DNA from: Knufia peltigerae
Lineage: Eukaryota > Ascomycota > Eurotiomycetes > Chaetothyriales > Trichomeriaceae
DNA: 64,000 nt
Assembly: GCA_030247855.1 (NCBI GenBank)
Contig: JAPDRN010000038.1
Coordinates: forward strand, 124,001-188,000
Direction: 5' to 3'
In this document: positions 11,614 through 22,775 of the stretch, piece by piece
Layout: each line of letters begins with the position of its first letter
Position numbering within the stretch: the stretch's first letter is position 1
Notes under the pieces: generated by a model
What the model was told of the DNA's origin: nothing
Database searches by the model: none
Seen by the model: only the letters and a program-made list of their open reading frames with translations
Program-made: the position numbers and the translations under genes

Positions 11614-12475
11614 ATTGAAATTCCGATTGGTGCCACAAATTAATCTAGAACAGACGTAGCAAACCACATAATAGTAGACACGAAGCAGATGAGACTCACA
11701 TATATAGATGTCTACAGTAGCCAAGGGGGCTGGCTCTATGGGGCACTCACGCTTTGGCCGAAATCGGTTCGGAAGACTGGGGAAGAATTGTCCTTGGGCC
11801 CTCCCATTCCTGATAGCGTAACTTGGTGCCTTTTTTATCGATTTATCTTGGCGACAAGGGACACGATAGCATCGAGAGGAGTCAGTGTGCCATGACCGAG
11901 AAGTATAAATATGGCAGTGTACTCAATCATGGTTGCGCCTTCAAGAATTAAGGTTGGAATGTGGCATGTAATGGTGAGAAGGGATCGAATGACAGACCGC
12001 GATGTCGACAGCCGATACGCCTCCAGTAGTGCCACATGAACGAAGATGGTGATGAGAGGCAATTGACAGCCATTCAGCACGCTCTCACTTAGTAAAACAT
12101 GATGAACGGGCCAAGTGGTGGATGAATATGCCTGAAATGATGAGGTAGGGTGTGAGATGAGAGGCAGAGTTTTGTGCTTGCCTCCGGGCTTGCCTAAAGT
12201 TACTGACCAGGCCCCCAGAAGCGCCTATTGCGGCTCACCTAGCTTGCCGAGTCATTGACTCTTTAGGCGCTGATCAATGCCTAGACTTTTCATCATTAGG
12301 CACTCAGCTTCCCGGCATCAACATCATTTCCAGCCGAAGTCCAGATCGCCAAGACTGCACGTGTTCGATCAAATCACCCCAAAGTCCCCGTGACTTCATT
12401 CACCCTCCATCCGACATCGTTCTATTCTCCCAACCAAGTGCTCAACATCACAGGACGAAATTACAACACTACCCG
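11614..12475. other. Divergent promoter region between the AIF-like and Zn2Cys6 genes
   Basis: About 860 bases without a supported gene. Two partial TTATC (GATAA) sequences near 11835-11850; neither is an exact ATCWGATAA. A TTAGGC-rich patch lies around 12250-12310. Confidence 0.5.
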
Positions 12476-14759
12476 ATGTCAACCTCCAAGTTTCGCGTTT
12501 TCAAACCGAACCCTAAACCATCAGTGTCTTATTCCCGAGCTTGCTATGCCTGCCATGAGAGGAAGGGTCAGTCTCTCCACCATCTGAGCGAACATTGATT
12601 GACGAATAATGCCAAAAGTTCGTTGCAATGTCGAAGTGCAGCATCCTTGTGCCAGCTGCGAGATTCATGGTGTCGATTGCAGGTATGTTACTACCATCTT
12701 ACTTGGCCTTCGATTCGGATGTATCCAACTACGTGAGTGTTCATGTTGGTGACTGTGAGCTGCCAGACCCCGTGTGAAACCCCAGAAGTCTGCCCACTCC
12801 CAGGCGAAAAGGGCGCAGAGCCCAAAAGTTCCAGCCGCGGCTGGGCACACTATCGATTTGGCTGCCGATGACTGCGTTGCAACATCGCAAAACCCAGCCA
12901 TCCCAGTGGCAGACGACGGCGAAGAACTTGGTGACCATACACACTCTCCAAGACTGCCTAACCCTCCGACACCGACAGACATTCCATCCCTGTTCGTACA
13001 TAGTCCCATTGTTTCAGGAACCGGTGTGCAACTCCTGGAAGAAGTAACGTCACCATCCATAGATGAGTTCCACAACTCTTCATTTCTCTCACGAAGTGCT
13101 ATCTTGGGTCAAGACTTTCCTGAACTTGACCATACGCATCCAGACCGAACGGCTCATGAGTTCAGACTGTCCGAGGCCGATCTCAAGGTGTTGGAAATCC
13201 ACAAAGCTTTTGACTTGCCACGGCTCGCTGTGCGGCAGTGTCTGTTCGAGGCAGTCTTGAACAATTGCTGGACATGGATGCCGGTTCTTGACGCTGACGC
13301 ATCTTTCCCCAAGAGGTCATCTCTGGGTATCCTAGAGACAAAATCTATTCTTCTCCTGCAGTCATTGATGCTGGTGGGATCCTACATGACGGGAGGGCAG
13401 CACATTGATATACCTCTATTGGCACACTATCGTCGTGTCAAGGCGATCATCGATAGTGGGGTGGAACGGAATCCTTACAAGCTCCTCATCGCCGCGTGTC
13501 TGATACAGTGGTGTGCACCCAGTGCTCCAAGGGACATATCAATGGATAGTCCTCGCTTCTGGAATATGTATGCTATCAGTCTCGCACAACAGATGGGCTT
13601 GCACCGAAAGCCTCTCTACCCTACTCCGAACGACGGACTTCGCAAGCGGATCTGGTGGACTCTGTTTGCGCGAGACAGCCTCTCGGCTTCTGCACACGGC
13701 CGGCCCCGCTTGATCAATCTTGCAGACTGCACCGTCGAGAAACCCAGCCTTCTAGATTTCCCAGACCCTGCCGATGTACGAGCTCAGATATTTATCTCAT
13801 GGGTCTCGATATGCGAGATCCTCCATGACATCTGCCTGTCACTTTCTGGACCTGATGGAGCGACACTACCACAAAAGCAGATGCTCTCTGATCGACTTCT
13901 TGATTATATCCGCAACCTAAGCCCCACACTCCGCCTGACAAAGCTAGAAGGCGCACATCGTCCCTATGACTTCCAACTCGCACAGCTCCATGTCACGATC
14001 CTGACGGCAATCACCATCCTCCATCGACCAGCGTCTATATTCAACATAAGCCCTCTCTACTCCTCGGCTTTGTCCATCACCGCTTCACACCTCAGTGTCA
14101 AGATATTTGAAGCCATGGAACTGCGTGGCCATACTCAATGTCTAAGTTCAGCGTACACCTGGTCCATGTTGGTGGCCGCCATTCCGCAATTGTCGGCACT
14201 CTGCTGCGTTCCGGCGCTTGCGCAAGAGTCTGGTCAAGCACTTGACACTATCGAAACTTCGCTTCAGTCATTCAGTCGTGTTAGGATGTCCGCGGTCAAC
14301 AATCTTGCAAATGTCAAGGCTATCAGGAAGGCGATTTCGGTTCAGCAAACGAACAACCCAGACTTAAACCATACAAGGAGAGGACAAGACCACGCAGAAA
14401 CTCAGGAATCTTCCCATCTTGATAACTCGAATTCAATCGTGTTCAATGTTGAGAGATTGCTCCAGCCTTACGGTCCTTCGGCGTTGAAGTACTACGAGTC
14501 GAACGTAAATATATTGCGACCGTTCATTGCAAGCACCATAATGCCCGGCCTTTCGGAAGCTCGAGGCGGCATGCGAGGGCTTAGTGACCGAGACATGGAA
14601 ATGAATGGCTGGCAAGATGAAGGATTTGGGTCCGTGTCGAGGACAAATGCCGATGCATTCAATCTAGACTTCCAGCTCCTCGTTGGTGATGATTTCCAGG
14701 AGACCGGATGGATGCGCAATTGGATCGAAGACCTGGAACTCTTTGATCTTGAGGCGTGA
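12476..14759 (+). CDS. Zn2Cys6 transcription factor, probable cluster regulator
   Basis: Exons 12476..12566, 12619..12682, 12767..14759; 715 residues. The binuclear zinc cluster is split over the first two introns and appears only after splicing: C-x2-C-x6-C-x7-C-x2-C-x6-C with HERKVR as the basic segment (residues about 24-50). A fungal-specific transcription factor domain follows, with the usual LIQWCAPS..ISLAQQMGLHRKP..RKRIWWTLFARD pattern around residues 290-340. The C-terminal tail is acidic and aromatic, as activation domains often are. It sits in the middle of the metabolite cluster, divergent from the AIF-like gene, so pathway-specific control is likely. The target sites are unknown. 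Confidence 0.9.
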
Positions 14760-15121
14760 GGTCGCACGGCCAACGAGTACAAAATCGTATCAGCTCAGCG
14801 CAGCGGATGATCAGTTTTTGCCTCCTTGACCAGCGCGTCCAACTCCTTGCCTGATGAGATAGTCAAGTATTCTTCACGAAGTAGCAACTATTGCACTTTG
14901 GAATTGTCCGCCTTATCTGCATTGTCACTTGCAGCGAGCGTGAAATCGGAATCGCGAATGTCCGCATTTTGACTGGTCAAGTCGTGGACTTAGCCGTCGG
15001 GACAGAATCAAGGGTTATCTCGACCACCCTCTACTTATTTCTGGGACGTCAGGCCAATACGCTCATTCATTGCTTAGTATCCTGTTTTTTGATTGTCAGT
15101 CTCACCAGTACAAGCGCAATA
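14760..15121. other. Spacer upstream of the 2OG oxygenase
   Basis: About 360 bases, tandem intergenic. A GGTTATCTCG element (partial GATA core) at about 15011; otherwise nothing recognised. Confidence 0.4.
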
Positions 15122-16478
15122 ATGTCGACCACAGCCACGGTGGTGGCTCCGCCAGAGCCTCAATACGAGTATTACTTCCGAGACGGCACCACCGACAATA
15201 AACGAGAAATCTTGACTGGCGATAAAGCTGTGCCAACGTTTGAAGAAGTACCCGTCGTCGACATCGAGAACATATTCAGTAATGACTTCGACGAACGTCT
15301 CCAAGCGGCAAAAGAGGTGGCTGAAGTCTGCAAGACTGTCGGGTTCATGTACATCAAGAACCATGGCGTTTCGCAAGACCTGATCGACGAGGTCTTCGAT
15401 ATGTCACGCAAGTACCACGCACAGCCGCTCGAGGTGAAGAAAGAGCAGGACGTGTACCAGTCGCCGACACTTCGAGGATATGAGATTCACTACACAAAGA
15501 CCCCGACAGGCGAGGCAGGTGAGTGTCAGTAAACGCCGGGGGCTCCCAGTGGTCTTGAGTCTTGGCCCAGCTGATCTAAGACCGCAACAGTGAAGAAGGG
15601 ATCTTTTCTCTACAGTTATGATCCCGACAACGATCCGCAAGTACCAAAGTTGACCCCAGAACAACGAGAGTTATGCATCGGAATCCACAATCAGTGGCCG
15701 GAGAAGTGGCCCGAATTCAGAGCCACCATGTTAAAATACCAGGCTGAACTCCTAAAGCTATCTCGCGCCCTGCTTCGGACATTTGCTCTCGGGTTAGGCG
15801 CGGACGAGAACTACTTTGACCCTATTGTCACCGCTCCCTTTGTGAGTATCATCCTGCAACACTACGCACCTCGGGACCCGCAAGCAGAAGATCTGGATGG
15901 TCTTGGTGCTCACAGTGACTTTGAAAGTAAGTCTACACAATTCCTCTGATTCTGTTATCCGACTAACCTGAAATGATAGCATTTACGATTTTGAACCAAG
16001 ATATGATCGGAGGACTCGAGATTTTAAACAAGAATGGAATCTACATCCCTGCCAAACCGATCCGTGGGACATTTGTAGTCAACGTCGGGGATTTCCTGCA
16101 ACGAATCTCCAACGACCAATTTGTGTCGACCGTCCATCGGGTCCGCAACAGTTCGGGTGTGAACCGCTACTCGATCCCCTTCTTCTTCAGTTTCAACATG
16201 GACGTTGCAGTTCCGGTACGAGACATGGTGCATTTCTGGTCGGCAGTGTCAACTGGGCTAACAATCATTCCAAAGGTCATGCCGGCATGTACGTCCGAGG
16301 ATAACCCGGCCAAGTATGAGCCACGAAACTTGCATGAAGTATGTATTTTCCCTTTCCTAGTTCGCATCACATTTCCGAATGTTTTCACTAATACGACCTG
16401 CAAACTTAGTACACTGCGGAGAGACGTCGACTCAAGATGGAAACACACAAGAAAGGCATTCACGACGCACTTGGCTGA
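15122..16478 (+). CDS. 2-oxoglutarate/Fe(II) oxygenase, isopenicillin-N-synthase-like
   Basis: Exons 15122..15518, 15591..15926, 15980..16215, 16276..16338, 16410..16478; 366 residues. The N-terminal DIOX_N region (VPVVDIENIF, then CKTVGFMYIKNHGV) is followed by the catalytic jelly roll. Iron ligands are the His and Asp of HSDFE (codon split by intron 2) and the His of STVHRV; RYSIP supplies the Arg that binds 2-oxoglutarate. The 60-nt intron 16216..16275 is in frame and stop-free, so a retained version would code; removing it restores the usual VMPACTSEDNPAKYEP segment. Such enzymes hydroxylate, desaturate or cyclise small molecules. Likely a tailoring enzyme of the cluster, substrate unknown. 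No peroxisomal signal. Confidence 0.9.
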
Positions 16479-16580
16479 GCACCCTCAACACACAACATTG
16501 TGACTTTCGTGAATAAGACATGTCTTTCATCGTTCTACAACATTGGTCCTGACTAGACTCAATAACTATCTTCCTACATC

Positions 16581-18848
16581 CTACAGTCTTGATTTTACTG
16601 TTCCGCTGTCTTTCTCCTCCTCCAGCCTCTTCCATATTCTCCTTGTATCCACCATCATCGGCCACAAATGTTGCATGTTGTTCATTTCGCTCTTCTGCGC
16701 TCCCTCGAAGAAGGCCTCGTACGGCGTCTGGTCAGCCCGAGCCAGAGCACTGTCCAGCTCGTACTCTGTAAAACCGTAAGCGTCGATGACCTTGGCCACA
16801 TGGTTCTCAGCTAGATCGTCCAAGGCATTCCTATAGGCGTCTGCAAGTAATCTTCTTTGCCGACCCGTCAATGCCAGCGGTGGAATCAGGGTGAGATGGG
16901 CGTTCTGGAGAATCGAGAGTGAGAACTATATCCGGATATCATGGTCAGTCAAGTCATCATCCCGGACATTGTTGTAATCATGACCATACCACTTGTGCAA
17001 GTGCGACGAGCGATGGCGCGAAGCTCTCATTTTTGCTCCGGTCTATGACTTCCCATAGACCTTTCCAATACACAAAGTCCCCGTGGGCCATTGTGAGCGC
17101 ATGCGTCGAGAAACTGGTGTCTTTTCCGGCAGCGGTATCGTCCATGTGATTCTGCACGAGGACTACCAGGCGCTGTTCGAGCACGAAGCGCTGAGTGTCT
17201 CGTCTGAGCCAGTCCGACGCCGAATGGACCTCAATCGGCGCCACTGTCGTGTCGTTGCGAAGAAAAGAGAGGTACGACAGACTTGACAGAGATGATTCTG
17301 TCTTGCTATTGTGGATGGTCTAAATGTCAGTCTCCAATGGTTTAGGAGATATTTCGATGGCTCGAACGACTTTTCACTCACGCTTTGAAATGTTTCAATA
17401 TCGCCCTGGGAACCTGCTGAGCAACGACGTAGTTGTCGCCTTCGTACGTCACGGCGTTGATCGAATTCGCATACATCCGACCGAAGCCTGAGTGTGCATT
17501 GTATCCGTGACCTCCACATGCGATACGACATGTCTCTACGCCGTGTCCGGTGATCTCGGTGGAATATACCTTGGCACCCACGGTCTGAAGATGGAGATCT
17601 TCAAGCTCAGAGGTGTCATTCGTTTTGAGATATTCCTCTGTGTACCTGTCATAGGCTCGCTTGATATTCTGACCCACCAGCACGAGTGCTGTCGCCTATT
17701 GATCAAACCAGTCAGTAACAGACTGTCATCTACCCCGATTTGGCCTGTCAAAGAAGCTCACCTGAGCAAGAAGCGGCAACAGGCGATATCTGACACTGGC
17801 ATAGTTGAAGACCGCCGTCTCTTCTCCTTTCTTGTCGTGGTCGAATTGCTTTCGGAAAGTCGTATAGTGGTAGGCAACCGTAACGGCTTTCAACAAGTCC
17901 CAACCTGTGATCTCTGCCATGAGTGCCCGGACCGTGACCATGGAACCATACGAGTGCTTGGTGTTCTTCGGTGGGACATACATCCCGTCCCTCAGCACCT
18001 GGGCATTTCGCGCAAGCATCTGACTCCGTGGAACTCGGACGTTGTGGAATCTCAAAGCACCATTGTCTGTGCCGAGCATTCCTTGAAACACCTTTGGTCC
18101 CATCTCGTAGATTTCGACTCCCGGCATCAACTCCTGCGTGTCGAGGTTCCGAAGTTGCGTGAGGAACAAGTGGTTGCCGTACTCCTTGCCGTTGATGATC
18201 AGTCGCGCCACCACGATAGAATGGGTTGCCCAGATACCAGTAGCTCCTATCCAAAATTTGGTACTGCTAACGGTTGGAGAGTTGATGACGAACTCATCCG
18301 TGGCTGGATCAAACGTCGACGTCGTCTCGATCCCTCGAACGTTGGAGCCATGGCCCAGCTCGGTCTGGGAATAGGAGCCAAAGATCTCAAACCTCTCTGC
18401 TTTTGGGATCCATATCGCCTTTTGCTCATCAGACATTTGTCTCTCCAGGTTCGACATGAATACTGTGATGAAATTTCAATGTTAGCCCTTGATCTCACTC
18501 ATAGACGCATGCCCTCTTCCCCCGTGACATACTTCTGAATTGAGGCTGCACAGGGAGCATATTATCTGTGAACCTGATACTCTCCATGAACTGTCTGTGA
18601 GGCCAGTTGTTCTTCAACTTGAGCGTAATGAGCTCTCTCGACTGTAGAGCAGCCCGGGTCCAGGCATCTTTACGTGCCAACGACGGAAGCGTCACTGCTT
18701 TCTTGGAAAAGATGGGATTGTCGATAAATGCTTCCAAGATGGCCTTTCGTCTGTCGAACTTCTCCCTTCCGCCCCAGAGGAACAAACCAAACGGCGTTTC
18801 CTTGGGTGCCAGAGGAATATTTCTCTTTGTCTGGCCTTGGTTCGTCAT
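16581..18848 (-). CDS. Peroxisomal acyl-CoA oxidase (1)
   Basis: Exons 18848..18533, 18462..17762, 17695..17382, 17305..16990, 16925..16581; 663 residues. The ATG at 18848 is preceded in frame only by GTG. Typical ACOX layout: N-terminal alpha domain, FAD region with YSQTELGHGSNVRGIE (about residues 135-150), then TGHGVETCRIACGGHGYNAHSGF and the catalytic glutamate in TYEGDNYVVAQQ, and a C-terminal helical domain. It oxidises acyl-CoA to trans-2-enoyl-CoA with release of hydrogen peroxide. The C-terminus is KSRL, a PTS1 signal. Head-to-head with the second ligase gene, which implies a shared promoter. It carries some unusual substitutions in the N-terminal region (QPQFRIFMSNLERQMSDEQ), so the substrate range may differ from housekeeping oxidases. 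Confidence 0.92.
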
Positions 18849-19321
18849 CGATGTTGTATTCACTGACGACTCACTTCGTATTCCAGCGATCTTGGTCTCT
18901 GCACTCGGCTCGAGACACTAGGTAAGCTGTTGAATATTAATGCCTGCCGATTCTGCCTCATTTCATTGCCGGTCATCCGCATCTGCAAATTCAGGGTGAT
19001 CGTCACTTGGATAACTGTAAGGTGCCAATGTCCGAGAATTGGAGATGCCCCCAGGTTCGGCATTTTCTGTTCGGAAACTGCCCAAAGTGGTAGTCACCGA
19101 GAACTAGGAACCCACTTTTTCCCCAGCCGAATACCCCGTGAACTGATATAGCGAACAGCCGAGGACGTCTATTCAGGTACGCGCCCTGGTATCACGGCGT
19201 ATTTTGCGTGCATCGCCATGTTTTGAAATATTAGGCTTCCAAGACTCTAGATGGTCTTATGCCAAGTGAGTAACCTGACATTGCAGAGTCAGACCATTGA
19301 AGAAGGCCCGTACATACGACA
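18849..19321. promoter_or_regulatory. Bidirectional promoter, acyl-CoA oxidase 1 / acyl-CoA ligase 2
   Basis: 473 bases between two divergent peroxisomal genes of the same presumed pathway. No exact ATCWGATAA element found. Confidence 0.5.
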
Positions 19322-21280
19322 ATGTCGACCACTCCCTCAGATCCGGACGACAGGATACACTTTGTAAAAAGACACCAGGGACCCAATGTGTTACCAAACT
19401 TCTACTTCTTCAGCCGCCTGGTCCGACTGGCATATAAACCCCAGCTGATCGCTGTGGTCGACCTGACCTTTGGTTATACCGCGAGCTATGCACAGCTCTT
19501 GACAGATGTTTTGAACTTCAGAAATGTCCTCCGATCTCGCCTCAGCCCAAGCGTGGTTGCTAAATTAGATCGAGATGAGGAAGTGTATATCAATTTGCTT
19601 GGTTCGGCCGGATATGAATTCACAGTCGCTTTTCTGGCCTTGATGGCTCTTGGTGCTGCGACGGTACCGATATGTATATTTACCCATCATGAACTTGAAG
19701 ACATTGGCTGATCATACTCTCAGCGCCGGATCTTCCAGTCAAAGAGGCTGCATATTTTGCTGAAAAGTCGAGGGCAGCAGCTGTCATCACCGCCAAACGC
19801 AGCATCCCTCTGGCTCAGAGCCTAGAGAAATGGATGCAAAGTTCAGGCCACTCGCAGTATCAGTCGATAGAGGTCACGCCACATATAATGAGACCTTGCC
19901 TGGACCCGGATCAATTCATCATTTCTTCCGATCCATACCTTGACCTGAACAAATCAGGGTTGGTGATCTTCACGTCTGGCACGACGGGACCCCCAAAAGG
20001 TGCTGTGAAGCGCCGAGGTTTCTTGATTGACGTTGCTCTCAGCTTTGGAGACCAGCATGGTATTCAACAGGGCGATGTTGTCCTGCACATGCTCCCTGTA
20101 CATCATGCAACAGGTATCACGGTGACTCTACTCCCGTTCTTGTGGTTCGGAGGGCAGATTGAATTTCGAAGCGGATCCTTTGATGTCCCCTGGACATGGG
20201 AGCGAATACGTAAAGGAGGCTTGACCTACTTCAGTGGCGTACCGACAATCTACATGAGGATGATGGCGTATTACGAGCAGCGGCTGGCCAAACTACCTCA
20301 GGATCAATTGAAAAGTTACGTCAGTGGTGTGAACGAATTCCGAGCGATGCTTTGTGGGACATCGGCTCTCCCTCGACCATTACAGTCCAAATGGACAAAG
20401 TTAAGAAACGGTCGACCAATTCTCACCCGCTACGGCGGTACGGAATTTGCCAATGGATTTACAGTCACACCATGGGCCCGAGGAGTCCCTGATGTATGTG
20501 CGCTCCTCAGATTTTCAAAACAGCCACTAACGCTGTGCAGGGCTCGGTGGGTGAGAGAGCTCCGGGCACAGATCTGTACTTGACGAATGGAGATGAGGGC
20601 GAGATCATGTCCAGAAGTCCTATCATGTTTTCCAAGTCCGTTCTAATTTGTCTCCCAGCCAAAGATGATATCGCTGATGATGAACAGATATTTGTTCGAC
20701 CGAGAAGCCACCAAAAAGTCCATGGACGAGAATGGCTATTTCAAAACTGGCGACATTGCTCGACGAGAAGGAAAATACTACTTTATCCTGGGTCGCGCAT
20801 CAATAGACAGTAAGTCTCCCACGTTCATTCGTAAGCTTTTCTAACTGGGTGACCACAGTCATCAAGTCTGGCGGATACAAATTGTCCGCCCTGGACATAG
20901 AGCGGGAGATCCTTGGCCTCGACTACGTTTCTGAAGTCATGGTCGTTGGCGTCGAAGATGAGGAGTTTGGACAGAGAGTTGCAGCAGCGATTGTATTGAA
21001 GCCAGAGGTGAGACTTCGCCAACAGGGGACGGTGGCAGAGAGAGCTGACTTTAATCAACAAAAGGTTCTGAAGACTTTGTCCCTCGAGAAGCTTCGCACA
21101 GATCTGAAAGACAGTCTTGCAGGTTACAAAACCCCTACATTACTGCGTGTGGTAGATGAGTTACGAAAGAATGCTACGGGTAAGGTGATCAAGAAGGTCT
21201 TGGTGAAAGAGCTTTTCCCTCCCGAGGGCCATCCAGACATACAGATGTGGACATCACAGAAGCAGAGGAGCAAATTGTAG
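19322..21280 (+). CDS. Peroxisomal acyl-CoA ligase (2), ACSF3/malonyl-CoA-synthetase-like
   Basis: Exons 19322..19673, 19724..20493, 20541..20635, 20688..20809, 20859..21280; 586 residues. ANL motifs: VIFTSGTTGPPKGA, RYGGTEFANG, GYFKTGDIA, GRASIDIIKSGGYKLSALDIE and the A10 lysine in NATGKVIKK. The third intron has a weak GTCCGT donor, but the join restores the conserved MFSKYLFDREATKKSMDENG stretch. The motif pattern is closer to ACSF3-type short-chain or malonyl-CoA synthetases than to the first ligase, so the two ligases probably act on different acids. The protein ends in SKL, the classic PTS1 signal. Head-to-head with acyl-CoA oxidase 1. Confidence 0.92.
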
Positions 21281-21508
21281 TTTGGTCTTAAAGAAGTCCG
21301 ACCATAACCTTACACGTACACTAGAGATGATATCCCCGACAGTTAAAGATGATTGATCTGGTACTCTGCCAAAGTTCTTTCAGTCTTCATCATATGCAAG
21401 GCGCCAAGGGGTATTGGCGCTTTGAGAAGACGCTTTCGTCGATTTATTTTGATAATGCTCTACCGAGATGTAACATTGCTCAAACGCTTATATCATCCTA
21501 GACCCAGG

Positions 21509-22348
21509 TCATAGCTTGACCTTGGGTTCTCGAGCTGTCTCTTTGTGATGCACATAACTATTCTGGCGATATGCCAGTAGCGCTTGACCCCATAGCTCGC
21601 TCCGTAGCAGACCATAAACACCCATTTTCGCTTTACTCTTCCACTTCCTAGCCAACTCCATGGCAACATCGAACATGTGATCGGGTTCTGCGATTGCGTC
21701 TACGATACCATCCTCTAAAGCAGTCTTGCCAGTGTACTTGTGGGCCTCAAGGAGAACCTTCCTCGCAACTTTCGGGGCTAGCTTTAATCTGATCAAAGAG
21801 CCCATGCCGTCGTGATGAAGACCTGCATTCACCGGTGGCATCTGCCAGAAGCCTCTTTTGGAGTTCATCACTCGATAATCGTGTGCTAAGGTCAATAGAC
21901 ACGCGCCGCCAAAAACGTGTCCTGTGATCAATGCTATTGTTGGGAATGGAAAGTCCAAGACTGTTGCCAATAACTGGTACACACACGCCATTCAGCGACT
22001 AGTATCATGAGATGGACAGTGACTTACTGGGTAGAAGCCATCGCTGGATGCAAACATATTCCGCTCCCGTTCATCAAGATCGAGACCCTAGTATATTGTC
22101 AATCGATACTCGAGTAACCGACGTACACTTCGACGTACAGTGGTGAAGAACTTGGCATTATCTCCACGCAGAATCACAGCGCCCTCAGAGTCGGACCCCA
22201 ATGCGCGCTGAATGCTGTGATACGCGTGTATCAACTCTTGACAGCAATCAACATTGAGTCGGTTCTCTGGAGGTTTGCACAGGGTGATGACATAGATACC
22301 CTCACCCCCTTTCTGTTCGACGGTAATGTACTGGTATTTCTTTTCCAT
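21509..22348 (-). CDS. Enoyl-CoA hydratase/isomerase family protein
   Basis: Exons 22348..22139, 22087..22028, 21973..21509; 244 residues. Crotonase fold: PPENRLN, then NAKFFTTGLDLD and HVFGGACLLTLAHDYRVM, which form the oxyanion-hole regions of this family. The FF-x-T-GLDLD pattern resembles fungal peroxisomal delta3,delta2-enoyl-CoA isomerases and the hydratases of AKT3 and SidH type. The 60-nt middle exon codes exactly 20 residues and supplies the GLDLD loop. The C-terminus is KVKL; VKL is only PTS1-like (Val is outside the usual S/A/C), so import is less certain than for its neighbours. It could hydrate or isomerise the enoyl-CoA made by the oxidases. SidH does the comparable step in fusarinine synthesis. 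Confidence 0.88.
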
Positions 22349-22775
22349 GGTCGACGTGACAAACTGTGCTGTTTTGCCAAGTTGCAGTCGTATGACCCTT
22401 TCCTCCTCCGTTATGCATATATGTCTTGGTTTGCATAACGAAATATTTCAACGTTGGAGAAATGTCTGAGACTAGCTTCGCCTCATACGGACCCATGATA
22501 ATTGCCTCATCCAGAAGGACCGAGATGATTTTGCCGAAAAGAGGGATGAATGGTAAGCATTTCGCCAGGTTCTCCTCACACGCCCCTTCCACGACCAATT
22601 ACAGGGTCTACAGCACCACAGAGTATAACCGAGACATGGAACCCCACGGGGATAGTCATGGAGTGTCCTTATCAGGCCGAAGTCATACAACAAGTCACAC
22701 CATTCCTCTCGATCTTTCGTCTGTGTTCCATCAGTCTCAGCTGAGGTCACAGAAAATTGGTTGGACTCTGCCAGG
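22349..22775. promoter_or_regulatory. Bidirectional promoter, hydratase / Dal5-type permease
   Basis: 427 bases. Contains CCTTATCAGG (CTGATAAG on the other strand) at about 22667, a GATA core without the full ATC prefix. No gene is evident. Confidence 0.45.

Noticed and set aside
11835..12080. Minus-strand ORF of 81 codons in the AIF/regulator spacer
   Set aside because: Hydrophobic but without start context, family or splice signals; the spacer is better read as promoter.
17492..18538. Long plus-strand ORF of 348 codons
   Set aside because: It lies antisense to the exons and an intron of acyl-CoA oxidase 1 and has no family features.
21973..22027. VKL end of the hydratase as a firm PTS1
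   Set aside because: Val at position -3 is outside the usual Ser/Ala/Cys, so it was kept only as PTS1-like.
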